54,418 nucleotides of DNA from Clostridium sp. 27_14 (GTDB taxonomy: Bacteria; Bacillota; Clostridia; TANB77; CAG-508), in contig MNRQ01000025.1 in assembly GCA_001916035.1 (NCBI GenBank), positions 1 to 54,418 on the forward strand, read 5' to 3'. Positions 25,782-34,291 of the stretch are shown in pieces. The position numbers and the translations under genes were made by a program. The notes beneath the pieces were generated by a model, which saw nothing but the letters and a program-made list of their open reading frames with translations, was not told where the DNA came from and made no database searches. The stretch's first letter is position 1; the number at the start of each line of letters is the position of its first letter.

Positions 25782-27404
25782 GTGAAAGGATTTTTTAGAT
25801 GGTTTAAAAACAGCTCTAAAATGAAAAGATGGATGTTTATAATAGTAATAGGAATTTTACTAGCATGCTATGGAATAGCAGAAATATTAGTATTAAAAGA
25901 AATATCATTCAAAGAAGTAGGAAAAATAATAGTAATATTTATAGTAGGATTTTTAGCTATAATTACAGGGCTAGTAGGACTTAACAAAAGAACACTAGAA
26001 GTATTAGTAGAATCAACAGATGACAGAATGGAAAATAAAAAAAATGTAAACGTAAAATCCTTAATATTTAATAAAACAATATACAATCAAGGACCCAATA
26101 TAGTAGTAATAGGTGGAGGAACAGGACTAAACACAGTACTTACAGGATTAAAAAAATACACAAACAACTTAACAGCAATAGTAACAGTATCAAGTTATGG
26201 AGAACAAGTAACTGATTCAAGAAGAGAGCTAGGAACAATGCCATTAGATGACATAAAAGACAGTATGATAGCATTAGCAAACGAAGAAAAACAAATGTCA
26301 GACTTATTAAATTACAACTTTAGATATGGAAAATTAAGAGGTTTATCATTTTCAGACATATATTTTTTAGCAATGAAAGAAGTAAACCAAGATTTTGCAA
26401 AATCAGTAATAAACAGCAATGAAATATTAAATATTGTAGGAAAAGTAATACCAGTAACATTAGACGAAATGAACATAACAGCAGAACTAGCAAATGGATA
26501 TGTAGTAACAGAAAAATCAAGAATTCCAGAAATTGTATATGAAAAAATAACAAAAATAAATCGTATATACTTAAATCCATCAAACTGTAGACCAGCACCA
26601 GGAGTAATAGAAGCAATAAAAAATGCAGATTGTATAATAGTAGGACCAGGAAGTCTATATACAAATGTTATACCAAACTTATTAGTAAACGGAGTGGCAA
26701 AAGCAATAAAAGAATCAAGTGCAATAAAAGTATATATAAGTAATATAATGACAGAACCAGGCCAAACAGATAATTATAGCGTATCAGACCATCTAAATGC
26801 CATAATAGAACACTGTGGAAAAGGAATAGTGGACTATTGTATATATGACACAGGAGAAATAATTCCAGAAATGATAAAAAAATATAATATGGAAGGTCAA
26901 GAAATAGTAGAACAAAACATAGACAAAGTCAAAGGAATAACATTTTTACAAAGAAATTTAGCAATGATTACAGATGGATATATAAGACATGATCCAACAT
27001 TAGTAGCATCATCAATAATAGAACTTATATGTGATGACTTAAAATATCAAGACAAACAAAATGACCCTCAATACATGATGTTAAACAATAAGCTAAGGGA
27101 AGACAAACGTATACACAAGATACAAGAACAAATGAAAAGAAAAGAGAAAAAACAAAGCAAACATCCAGAACGAAAGAACAAACATCAAAAAGGAAAAAGC
27201 AAATTTGCAAACAAATATAGCGAAAGAATAAATTCAATAAGAACATCAGACGAAAAAAGAAAAATAGAAAGAAAAAAATTAGAAAAAAACAAACAACAGG
27301 TAAAAAATAAACAAGAAAAAACATCACAAGAAATAAGAAGAGAAATGAGAGAAACATTAGAAAAAAGCAAAATACATAATGAAAAAAACAAAAGTAAACA
27401 TTAA
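25782..27404 (+). CDS. yvcK: YvcK/CofD-family gluconeogenesis factor with membrane N-terminus
   Basis: YvcK proteins bind UDP-sugars and tune cell-wall precursor flux and morphology. The 540 residues start at GTG 25782. An N-terminal membrane region with two hydrophobic segments (about 16-35 and 42-63) precedes the core. The core begins with VVIGGGTGLNTVL (about 107-119) and has DSRRELGTMPLDDI, GPGSLYTNVIPNLL and NIMTEPGQTD. An unusually long Lys/Glu/Arg-rich coiled tail (about 440-540) follows. Here it is adjacent to murB, which fits a wall-precursor role. Confidence 0.9.
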   Translation: MKGFFRWFKNSSKMKRWMFIIVIGILLACYGIAEILVLKEISFKEVGKIIVIFIVGFLAIITGLVGLNKRTLEVLVESTDDRMENKKNVNVKSLIFNKTIYNQGPNIVVIGGGTGLNTVLTGLKKYTNNLTAIVTVSSYGEQVTDSRRELGTMPLDDIKDSMIALANEEKQMSDLLNYNFRYGKLRGLSFSDIYFLAMKEVNQDFAKSVINSNEILNIVGKVIPVTLDEMNITAELANGYVVTEKSRIPEIVYEKITKINRIYLNPSNCRPAPGVIEAIKNADCIIVGPGSLYTNVIPNLLVNGVAKAIKESSAIKVYISNIMTEPGQTDNYSVSDHLNAIIEHCGKGIVDYCIYDTGEIIPEMIKKYNMEGQEIVEQNIDKVKGITFLQRNLAMITDGYIRHDPTLVASSIIELICDDLKYQDKQNDPQYMMLNNKLREDKRIHKIQEQMKRKEKKQSKHPERKNKHQKGKSKFANKYSERINSIRTSDEKRKIERKKLEKNKQQVKNKQEKTSQEIRREMRETLEKSKIHNEKNKSKH

Positions 27405-27457
27405 TATAAAAAAGTCAATAGAAAATTAAATATTTTCGAAGAAAGGATTGAATAAAA

Positions 27458-29450
27458 GTGAAATATACTAATGAAGATATAAATTTAGAAAACGGAATAC
27501 AAAAAGAATGGATCATAACAAATGGAATAGGAGGATTTGCAAGTTCAACAATAATAGGAGCAAACACCAGAAAGTATCATGGACTACTAATAGCACCATT
27601 AACACCACCAGCAAGAAGATACTTGATATTATCAAAAGTAGATGAAAGCATAGAAATTGGAGGAAAACAATACAATTTATACACAAATATAGGAAAAAAC
27701 TACATAACAAAAGGATATGAATATCAAACAAGTTTTGAAAAAGAAGAAATACCAACACTAAAATATAAAATATCAGATGTAGAAATAACAAAACAAACAT
27801 GCATGAAATATGGAGAAAACACAGTAGGAATATTATATAAAATAAAAAATGGAAAACAACCAACTAAACTAACATTAGCACCATTAATGAATTTTAGAGA
27901 CTTCCATTCCATGAGCACAAACCATGAATTTAAGATAAGACAAGAAAATAAAGGAACAAAACTAAAAGTAATAATAGACAATATGATACAAAATCCAATA
28001 TATATAAAAGTATCAGAAGGAATATATATACCACATAATAATGACATCTTTAGAAACATGTTTTATATAGAAGAACAAAAAAGAGGATTTTACCCAGAAG
28101 AAAATCATGCAGTAGTAGGAAGATATGAAATAGAAATAAAACCAAATGAAGAAAAAGAAATTTCATTTGTATGTTCATTAGAAGAAAACATAGACGAATT
28201 AGATGTAAAAAAGTTAATTATAAAAGAAAAACAAAGAATATCAAAAATTTTAGAAAAAACAGAAATAGATTTTTCAGAAAAACAAGACAAAACAGAAGAC
28301 GAAGAAAAAAGACAAGAACTAATAAAAAACTTAGTAATATCAGCAGACACATTTATAGCATATAGACCATCATTCAGACTACACACAATAATAGCAGGAT
28401 ACCCATGGTTCTTAGACTGGGGAAGAGATAGTTTAATATCATTTGAAGGCTTACTACTAAAAACCAAAAGATATGATATAGCAAAAGAAGTATTAAAAAC
28501 AATGATGAGAGACATAAAATATGGACTAGTACCAAATGGATACTCAGGATTTGACAATAGACCATTATATAACAGTGTAGACGCATCATTATTACTATTT
28601 GAACAAATACAAAAATATTTAGAATATACGAAAGACCAAGAATTTATAAAAGAAATATTTGAAAAATTAGAAATAATTATAGAAAATTATAAAAAAGGAA
28701 TAGACATAGACAATAACAATATATAAAACACACAAAACACATGGATGGATGCAAAGGTAGATGGAGTAGCAGTCACACCACGTAATGGAAAAGCAGTAGA
28801 AATAAACAGTATGTGGTATAATAGCTTAAAAATAATGGAAAACATTTGCAAAGAATTGCGGAGAAAACAAAAAAGCAAAAAAATATGCAGAACAAGCAAA
28901 ACTAACAAAAAATTCTTTTGAAGACAAATTCTATAATGGACGTAGAAAATGTTTATATGATGTGTTAGGAGACAGCAAAATACGACCAAATCAGCTATTT
29001 GCACTAAGTTTAACATATCCAATAATTGATCCAAACTCAGAAATTGCAAAAAATATAATACAAACAGCAGAAAAAAAATTATTAACACCTTATGGATTAC
29101 AAAGTCTAGCAAAAGGAGAAGAAGGATATGTACCAGTATATCAAGGAAATCCGCATGATAGAGACATGACATATCATCAAGGAATAACATGGACATGGCT
29201 ACTAGGACTATACTATAATAGTTTAGAAAATATGTTAAAATATGCAAAAACTAAAAAAAGAAAAACAGAATTAGAAACAAAAATAACAGAATTTAAACAA
29301 GAAACAACAAAAACTTTTGAAAAAGAAATATCAAATAGAGGTTGTGTAGGAAGTATAGCAGAAATATATGACTCAACAAAACCATATGCACCAAAAGGAG
29401 CTTTTTCACAAGCATGGAGCGTAGCAGAAATTTTAAGAATAATAATTTAG
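27458..29450 (+). pseudogene. Amylo-alpha-1,6-glucosidase (glycogen debranching type), two lesions
   Basis: This is a GH133-like debranching enzyme. Residues 1-422 (to 28726) contain the N-terminal substrate domain (WIITNGIGGFASSTI, ANTRKYHGLLIA) and the catalytic-domain start (SFRLHTIIAGYPWFLDWGRDSLIS). The frame meets TAA at 28724-28726, where the family has an aromatic codon, and then continues in the same frame through TWMDAKVDGVAVTPRNGKAVEIN. A single extra base near 28859 then shifts frame. The rest (28860-29450) includes IRPNQLFALSLTYP, HQGITWTWLLG and GCVGSIAEIYD and ends in the family's C-terminus. Restoring both sites would give about 663 residues, the expected size. Confidence 0.85.
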
Positions 29451-29492
29451 AAATAAACACACTAAGGAGGGAGCTAGAAATTTAGCGTAAAA

Positions 29493-29978
29493 ATGCGAAT
29501 ATTAGGAATAGACCCAGGTTTTGCAATAACCGGATACAGTATAATAGACTATATAGGAAACAAATTTTATTTAAGAACATCAGGAGCAATACTAACAGAA
29601 GCAAAAACATCATTTCCATTAAGACTAGAAAAAATAAACAAAGAACTAGCAGAAATAATAGAAAATTATAATCCAGATGCAATGTCAATAGAAGAACTAT
29701 TTTTTAATAACAATGCAAAAACAGCAATAAATGTAGCACAAGCAAGAGGAGTAATATTAGTAACAGCAAGAATGCATAATTTAGACATATTTGAATATAC
29801 ACCTCTTCAAGTAAAACAAGCTGTTACAGGATATGGAAGAGCAGACAAAATTCAAGTACAAAGAATGGTAAAAATGATTTTAAATGAAGAAAAATTACCC
29901 AAACTAGATGATGTCACAGACAGTATGGCAATGGCAATCTGCCATGCACACTCAGCAAAATTTTCAGAAAAATTATAA
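29493..29978 (+). CDS. ruvC: Holliday junction resolvase RuvC
   Basis: RuvC is the endonuclease that resolves Holliday junctions. The 161-residue protein has the catalytic acidic residues of the family: Asp 7 in GIDPG, Glu 67 in SIEELFF, and Asp 140/Asp 143 in DDVTDSMAMAICHA. AARG-like and YTPLQVKQAVTGYGRADK blocks are present. No ruvA or ruvB is near. GGAGGGAG occurs upstream, but spaced about 22 bases from the ATG. Confidence 0.95.
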   Translation: MRILGIDPGFAITGYSIIDYIGNKFYLRTSGAILTEAKTSFPLRLEKINKELAEIIENYNPDAMSIEELFFNNNAKTAINVAQARGVILVTARMHNLDIFEYTPLQVKQAVTGYGRADKIQVQRMVKMILNEEKLPKLDDVTDSMAMAICHAHSAKFSEKL

Positions 29979-30063
29979 ATAAAATACAAAAATTATAAAA
30001 ATAAAGAAAAGCCTTATGTTAGTAAAACACAACAAGTAAAAAATATAATAGTAGGTGAAACTA

Positions 30064-31089
30064 TTGAAAAAAATTGAAGAATTAGAAAAAGAATTAAAAA
30101 ATAAAGAATTACACAGTTTATATCTTTTATATGGAGAAGAACAATATTTATTAGAACAAAATCTTAAAAAAATAAAAGAATTATTTGGAAAATGTATAAA
30201 TGGAATAAACTATATTCAAATAGACGAAACTAATGTAAATCAGCTAATTGCAGATATAGAGACACCAAGTTTTGGATATGAAAAAAAATTAATAATAGCC
30301 AAAAAAAGCGGAATACTAAAAAAAGAAGGAAAAAGAAAGTCAGAAGAATTAACAAAATTAAAGAAAAGAATTTCAGAATACATAAAACAAAATATAAAAA
30401 TAATACAAGAAAGTGTAATACTAATATTTGTAGAAGAAGATGTAGAAAAATTAGAATTATATAAAACAATAGATAAATTAGGAGAAGTATGCTATTTTGA
30501 ATATCAAAAACCAATACAAATAATACAAAGACTAAAAGAAGTATGCAATAAATACAAAGTAAGTGTAGAAAATTCAACACTACAATATCTAATAGAATGT
30601 TGTGGAACAAATATGCAAGACTTAATTAATGAAACAATAAAACTTAGTGAATATGCAGGAGAAAATGGAAAAATAGAAAAAAAAGACATAGATATGTTAT
30701 GCATAAAAAAATTAGAAAGTGTTATATTTGACTTAACAGATAGCCTAGGAAAAAGAGATATCGCAACAGCACTAGATGTTTTAAAAAATTTAATATATGC
30801 AAAAGAACCACTACAAAAAATAATAGTAACATTGTACAATCATTTTAAAAGATTATATTTAACAGCAGCAGCAATATATTTTAATAAAGATGTAATAACA
30901 AGTTTACAATTAAAACCAAATCAAACATTTTTAGTAAATAAGTACAAAACTCAAGCAAGATATTTTAAACCAAAAGAATTACGAGGACTATTACAAGACT
31001 TATGCGATTTAGATTACAAATACAAAAATGGACTAATAGATTTACAAATAGGAATGGCAACAGTACTTTGCAAATATTGTGGAAAATAA
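30064..31089 (+). CDS. holA: DNA polymerase III delta subunit
   Basis: The delta subunit opens the sliding clamp in the clamp loader. I choose TTG 30064 (KKIEELEKEL) behind TAGGTGA; the GTG at 30055 is part of that Shine-Dalgarno. In the 341 residues, the N-terminal LYLLYGEEQYLLEQNLKKIK block is typical. It is followed by the AAA+-like domain without a P-loop, as normal for delta. The C-terminal helical collar contains ELRGLLQDLCDLDYKYKNGLIDLQIGM, the usual ending. Confidence 0.9.
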   Translation: MKKIEELEKELKNKELHSLYLLYGEEQYLLEQNLKKIKELFGKCINGINYIQIDETNVNQLIADIETPSFGYEKKLIIAKKSGILKKEGKRKSEELTKLKKRISEYIKQNIKIIQESVILIFVEEDVEKLELYKTIDKLGEVCYFEYQKPIQIIQRLKEVCNKYKVSVENSTLQYLIECCGTNMQDLINETIKLSEYAGENGKIEKKDIDMLCIKKLESVIFDLTDSLGKRDIATALDVLKNLIYAKEPLQKIIVTLYNHFKRLYLTAAAIYFNKDVITSLQLKPNQTFLVNKYKTQARYFKPKELRGLLQDLCDLDYKYKNGLIDLQIGMATVLCKYCGK

Positions 31090-31174
31090 TAAATAAAAAT
31101 GAATAAAAAGCCAATAACTGTAAAAAATAATATAAAAGAAAAAAGACAGCATTTAGAAAGGATATGAACAAATT

Positions 31175-31855
31175 ATGAAAACAAAAACGAAAATTATTAT
31201 TTTTACAGTTACTTTTTTTGCATGTATAATAGCCACATTTTTTATAATATCAAAAAACAACAAAGTAGAAGCATTATCAAAATATGGCTCAAGAGGAAGT
31301 GAAGTAACACAAATACAAACAAAATTAAAAAGATGGGGATATTATAAAGGAAATATAGACGGAATATATGGAACACAAACACTAGAAGCAGTAAAATATT
31401 TTCAAAGAAAAAATGGACTAACTGTTGATGGAATAGCAGGACCAGCAACATTAAGAGCAATGGGAATAATGACATCAAGTTCAAATTCAAGCAGCACATC
31501 AAACTCTACAAACTTAAATCTATTAGCAAAACTAATTTACGGAGAAGCCAGAGGAGAACCATATACAGGACAAGTAGCAGTAGGAGCAGTAGTACTAAAC
31601 AGAGTAAAAAGCAGTTCATTCCCAAACACAGTAGCAGGAGTAATATATCAAAACGGAGCATTTGATGTAGTAAAAGACGGACAAATAAATTTAACACCAA
31701 ATGACACTGCAAAAAAAGCAGCACAAGACGCAATAAACGGTTGGGATCCAAGTTATGGAGCTATTTATTATTTTAACCCATCAACAGCAACAAATAAATG
31801 GATATGGTCAAGACCAATGACAGTAACTATAGGAAACCATCGTTTTTGCAAATAG
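31175..31855 (+). CDS. sleB: SleB-type spore cortex-lytic / cell wall hydrolase
   Basis: This 226-residue exported hydrolase cleaves cortex peptidoglycan at germination in characterised SleB proteins. An N-terminal signal or anchor (about 6-25) leads to a PG_binding_1 domain (about 37-92, GSEVTQIQTKLKRWGYYKG, GTQTLEAVKYFQRKNGL). A Ser/Asn linker follows, then the Hydrolase_2 domain (about 112-226) with LAKLIYGEARGEPYTGQVAVGAV carrying the catalytic Glu. Its C-terminus contains PMTVTIGNHRFCK. No ypeB follows. Together with spoVA genes it supports a sporulating host. Confidence 0.88.
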   Translation: MKTKTKIIIFTVTFFACIIATFFIISKNNKVEALSKYGSRGSEVTQIQTKLKRWGYYKGNIDGIYGTQTLEAVKYFQRKNGLTVDGIAGPATLRAMGIMTSSSNSSSTSNSTNLNLLAKLIYGEARGEPYTGQVAVGAVVLNRVKSSSFPNTVAGVIYQNGAFDVVKDGQINLTPNDTAKKAAQDAINGWDPSYGAIYYFNPSTATNKWIWSRPMTVTIGNHRFCK

Positions 31856-31920
31856 AAATTACTTTTTAAACTAAGACATTATCATAAATGAATCATATTT
31901 ATTTTTACAAATAAAACATA

Positions 31921-31949
31921 TTGAAAAAATAAAAAATAAATGATATAAT
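31921..31949 (+). promoter_or_regulatory. Strong sigma-A promoter
   Basis: TTGAAA (31921-31926) and TATAAT (31944-31949) are 17 bp apart, driving the 102-residue gene with a leader of about 80 nt. Confidence 0.8.
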
Positions 31950-31983
31950 CAAAAAGACAAAGGTAAACAAAGCCTTTCGGAAA

Positions 31984-32028
31984 TCCGGAGGGCTAAAAAA
32001 ACCTCCGGAAAGAAAAATAAACAGGAGG
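31984..32028 (+). promoter_or_regulatory. Leader with alternative GGAGG / CCTCC / Shine-Dalgarno pairing
   Basis: TCCGGAGG (31984-31991) pairs perfectly with CCTCCGGA (32002-32009). The same CCTCC (32002-32006) can instead pair with the Shine-Dalgarno AGGAGG (32023-32028), 7 bases before the ATG at 32035. The two pairings exclude each other, so the leader could switch translation on or off. The opposing gene at 33331 has the same arrangement. Confidence 0.55.
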
Positions 32029-32034
32029 AAAAAT

Positions 32035-32343
32035 ATGAACACAGAACTCACTTTAACATGGAAAAAAGAAGGTAAAATCTTCAAAAAAGAAATCGAAAGA
32101 TTAAAAATGATAGCACCATTTGAAAAACTCATAAAAGAATTTAAAAATAATAATGAGATTTCAAAGAAATTAGTAAAAGTAATCCCAGTAGCAACAGAAA
32201 TTCATATAAACTGGGACTGCACAGCAGATGTAAACAGAGTATATTACACTATAGAAGGTGCAACAAAAAGCATTCCAATAATTGGAGCACACAGTATTGT
32301 ATGGACAAAATTAAAAGAATTGTGCACAGAAGAAAAAGAGTAA
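32035..32343 (+). CDS. Unrecognised 102-residue protein
   Basis: I do not recognise this family. The small soluble protein has a charged N-terminal half (basic-acidic helix, about 10-50) and a beta-rich C-terminal half (EIHINWDCTADVNRVYYTIEGATKS). It has no signal peptide and no membrane segment. It has its own strong promoter, a structured leader and a consensus AGGAGG, so it is probably well expressed when the leader is open. It converges on the minus-strand gene 32405-33331. Confidence 0.75.
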   Translation: MNTELTLTWKKEGKIFKKEIERLKMIAPFEKLIKEFKNNNEISKKLVKVIPVATEIHINWDCTADVNRVYYTIEGATKSIPIIGAHSIVWTKLKELCTEEKE

Positions 32344-32358
32344 AGTAGTCTGTGATAC

Positions 32359-32405
32359 AAGAATAAGCTGATACTAAACAATTAGGTTAATATCAGCTTA
32401 TTCTT
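32359..32405. terminator. Bidirectional terminator between convergent genes
   Basis: A perfect 15-bp stem, 32359-32373 with 32391-32405, abuts the stop codon of the minus-strand gene. T-rich sequence lies on the far side for both strands. Confidence 0.8.
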
Positions 32406-33331
32406 TAGTCAATGCATTTCAATTCAAAAACATAATGAAGTTCAGAAGTACGTTTTTTAAAAGTTACTTTTGCAATTTTTAAAAAGTTTATAGGAATACC
32501 ATATTTTAAAAAACTTCTATCATTTTCAAGTTTATTCCAAACCATTTTATTTATTTCCTTTATATGAGCATTCAAATATGAACTTATATCTTCATCCCAT
32601 TCAGATACCAAGCCAACATATAGATGTATATAATCAAAAGTAGTAACCTTATTAGGATTTTCAGGAATACAAACAAAAGTAGGTCTTTCAATACGTGTAA
32701 CAAAACGCTCAACACCTTCAGGTAAGACTAGTTTTCTAAAAGTAACATTATTGCAACGTTCTACTAAATCTTGTACTGTATCACCAATACACATTTGACC
32801 AAGAGCTTTTTTAAGCACATTCAAATTATCTACTTTAATAACACGAGAAAACTGATGAAGTTGTACATCACAAGAATATGAAATACTCTTATGAGTAACG
32901 AAAATATTACCTATAAAAACATTACTTGGCAAAACATTTTTCTCAGTTAAAAATGAATACTTGCCATTTTCATCAAAAAAATAAAACTTTCTATTACATA
33001 TTCTAATAACAGTATTAGCAATTTCAAAATCATCTAACTCATACAATTTTTCGAATTTAGAAAAGTTTTCTCGAAATTGATCTATACTATCACCAATACG
33101 TAAGCAAGCAACGGCTCTATCCATAGCATTAGAGTGATTACTAGAAAAATATCCATACAAGGGATTTATTTTGTAATACTCACCAGTAAAACCATTAAAA
33201 CCTAAATCTCTTAACTTCAATTTTTTAGCATCAACAATTGATGTATGAGTATAAATTCCATTCTTATCAAAAAAATATACCTCCTTATCAATTACCCGCA
33301 TAACTGAACATTTTAATGCATCTGAATCCAT
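32405..33331 (-). CDS. Unrecognised 308-residue protein
   Basis: No family recognised. The soluble-looking protein has internal similarity. Two blocks begin with a strand-turn pattern containing YFFDKNG or FYFFDENG (about residues 19-27 and 115-123), each preceded by VMRVID or VIRICN and followed by a ligand-domain-like stretch. This suggests a duplicated sensor-like fold. It has no signal peptide. Codons end mainly in T, as for other minus-strand genes here. AGGAGGT lies five bases upstream of the ATG. Confidence 0.7.
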   Translation of the reverse strand: MDSDALKCSVMRVIDKEVYFFDKNGIYTHTSIVDAKKLKLRDLGFNGFTGEYYKINPLYGYFSSNHSNAMDRAVACLRIGDSIDQFRENFSKFEKLYELDDFEIANTVIRICNRKFYFFDENGKYSFLTEKNVLPSNVFIGNIFVTHKSISYSCDVQLHQFSRVIKVDNLNVLKKALGQMCIGDTVQDLVERCNNVTFRKLVLPEGVERFVTRIERPTFVCIPENPNKVTTFDYIHLYVGLVSEWDEDISSYLNAHIKEINKMVWNKLENDRSFLKYGIPINFLKIAKVTFKKRTSELHYVFELKCID

Positions 33332-33336
33332 TTTCT

Positions 33337-33373
33337 ACCTCCTAAATTTTTTTGGAGGCACTAAAACCTCCAA
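33337..33373 (-). promoter_or_regulatory. Second leader with GGAGG / CCTCC / Shine-Dalgarno alternatives
   Basis: On the minus strand TTGGAGG (33373-33367) pairs with CCTCCAA (33358-33352) around an 8-nt loop. CCTCC (33358-33354) can instead pair with the Shine-Dalgarno AGGAGGT (33343-33337). This is the same logic as the leader at 31984-32028 of the convergent neighbour. Confidence 0.5.
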
Positions 33374-33497
33374 GTATTTTAAAACTTTTTGGTTTCAAAA
33401 AATATTTGTTACATTATAACACATTTTTTTATAAAATAAAAGTACATTTGACTTTGAATTTTATGTAAATAGAAAAATGGAGCTTTAAAAGGCAGTG

Positions 33498-33526
33498 TTG
33501 AATATTATGTAAATATATGCTATAAT
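33498..33526 (+). promoter_or_regulatory. Promoter of the tubby/LURP-like gene
   Basis: TTGAAT (33498-33503) and TATAAT (33521-33526) are spaced by 17 bp, about 50 bp before the start codon. The gap 33374-33497 holds otherwise only AT-rich sequence. Confidence 0.7.
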
Positions 33527-33576
33527 AAAATTATGTAAAATTTTATAAAATATACTAAAAAATGGAGGTATTAGAA

Positions 33577-34170
33577 ATGAAGAAGATCATAGGAAAAGTA
33601 GTAGTATTTTTGTTAGCAGTAAATGCAATTATAATACTGTTAATAACACCAAGTGAAAAAGCCAATATTGGTGAATGCAACGAATTTGCATGCAAAGTAA
33701 ACAATTTCCGGTTATTTGCATCAATAGATCTTTATGAAAAAAAAGAAAAAATTGGAACAATTAAAGGAAACATATTCAACAACATAATTATAGAACCACT
33801 AAAAATGGTTGGAAAGGACGGAAAAGAAACTGCAAATACATCATACAACTTTAATAAACAAAATGCTCGTTACATTTATGTAAAAGAAAATTTGACAGCT
33901 GAAATGGTCAAAGTAGAAAAACTTTTTGGTTCAGAATATATAATCTGTAACAAAGAAGGAGAAAAAATAGCAGAGCTTAAAGTAAAAGAGAAAAATAAAG
34001 AAGGAAAAATATATGATAATCAAGGAGAACTAATAGCAGAATTTTTTTACAACTATTTTGATGCAAATATTGTAGACATACGAATATCAAAAAAATGCAA
34101 ATTGGAAGAAGAAACAGTGATAATGATCTTCTCAGCATACTACAGTGATCAAAACAATAAAAGAAAATAG
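33577..34170 (+). CDS. Membrane-anchored protein, possible LURP-one/tubby-like fold
   Basis: The start is ATG 33577 with GGAGG at 33564; the ATG at 33562 lies inside that Shine-Dalgarno. The 197-residue product has one N-terminal membrane segment (about 4-24). The rest is a run of beta hairpins (EKIGTIKGNIFNN, EYIICNKEGEKIAEL, GKIYDNQGELIAEFFYNYFD, IVDIRISKK) resembling the LURP-one/scramblase repeat pattern. That similarity is by eye and tentative. It has its own promoter and terminator. Confidence 0.65.
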   Translation: MKKIIGKVVVFLLAVNAIIILLITPSEKANIGECNEFACKVNNFRLFASIDLYEKKEKIGTIKGNIFNNIIIEPLKMVGKDGKETANTSYNFNKQNARYIYVKENLTAEMVKVEKLFGSEYIICNKEGEKIAELKVKEKNKEGKIYDNQGELIAEFFYNYFDANIVDIRISKKCKLEEETVIMIFSAYYSDQNNKRK

Positions 34171-34176
34171 AAAAAT

Positions 34177-34208
34177 AATGAAATGCTAAAATAGCATTTC
34201 ATTATTTT
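34177..34208 (+). terminator. Intrinsic terminator
   Basis: The perfect 11-bp stem 34177-34187 / 34193-34203 has a 5-nt loop and is followed by ATTTTT. Confidence 0.85.
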
Positions 34209-34249
34209 TCATATTATATGAATTTAGTATGGAAAAAATCACAAAAACA

Positions 34250-34258
34250 TGATAAAAT
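34250..34258 (+). promoter_or_regulatory. Possible extended -10 promoter of the radical SAM/peptide operon
   Basis: TGATAAAAT (TG at 34250-34251, TAAAAT at 34253-34258) lies 33 bp before the first start codon and just downstream of a terminator. No clear -35 box is visible. Confidence 0.45.
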
Positions 34259-34291
34259 AGTCAACAATAAAATAAAGAAAAGAGAATATAT

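Noticed and set aside
33463..33540. Third copy of the 11-bp phased operator
   Set aside because: ATGTAAA occurs three times (33463, 33507, 33533), but spacings of 44 and 26 bp and a different core do not match the two phased arrays.
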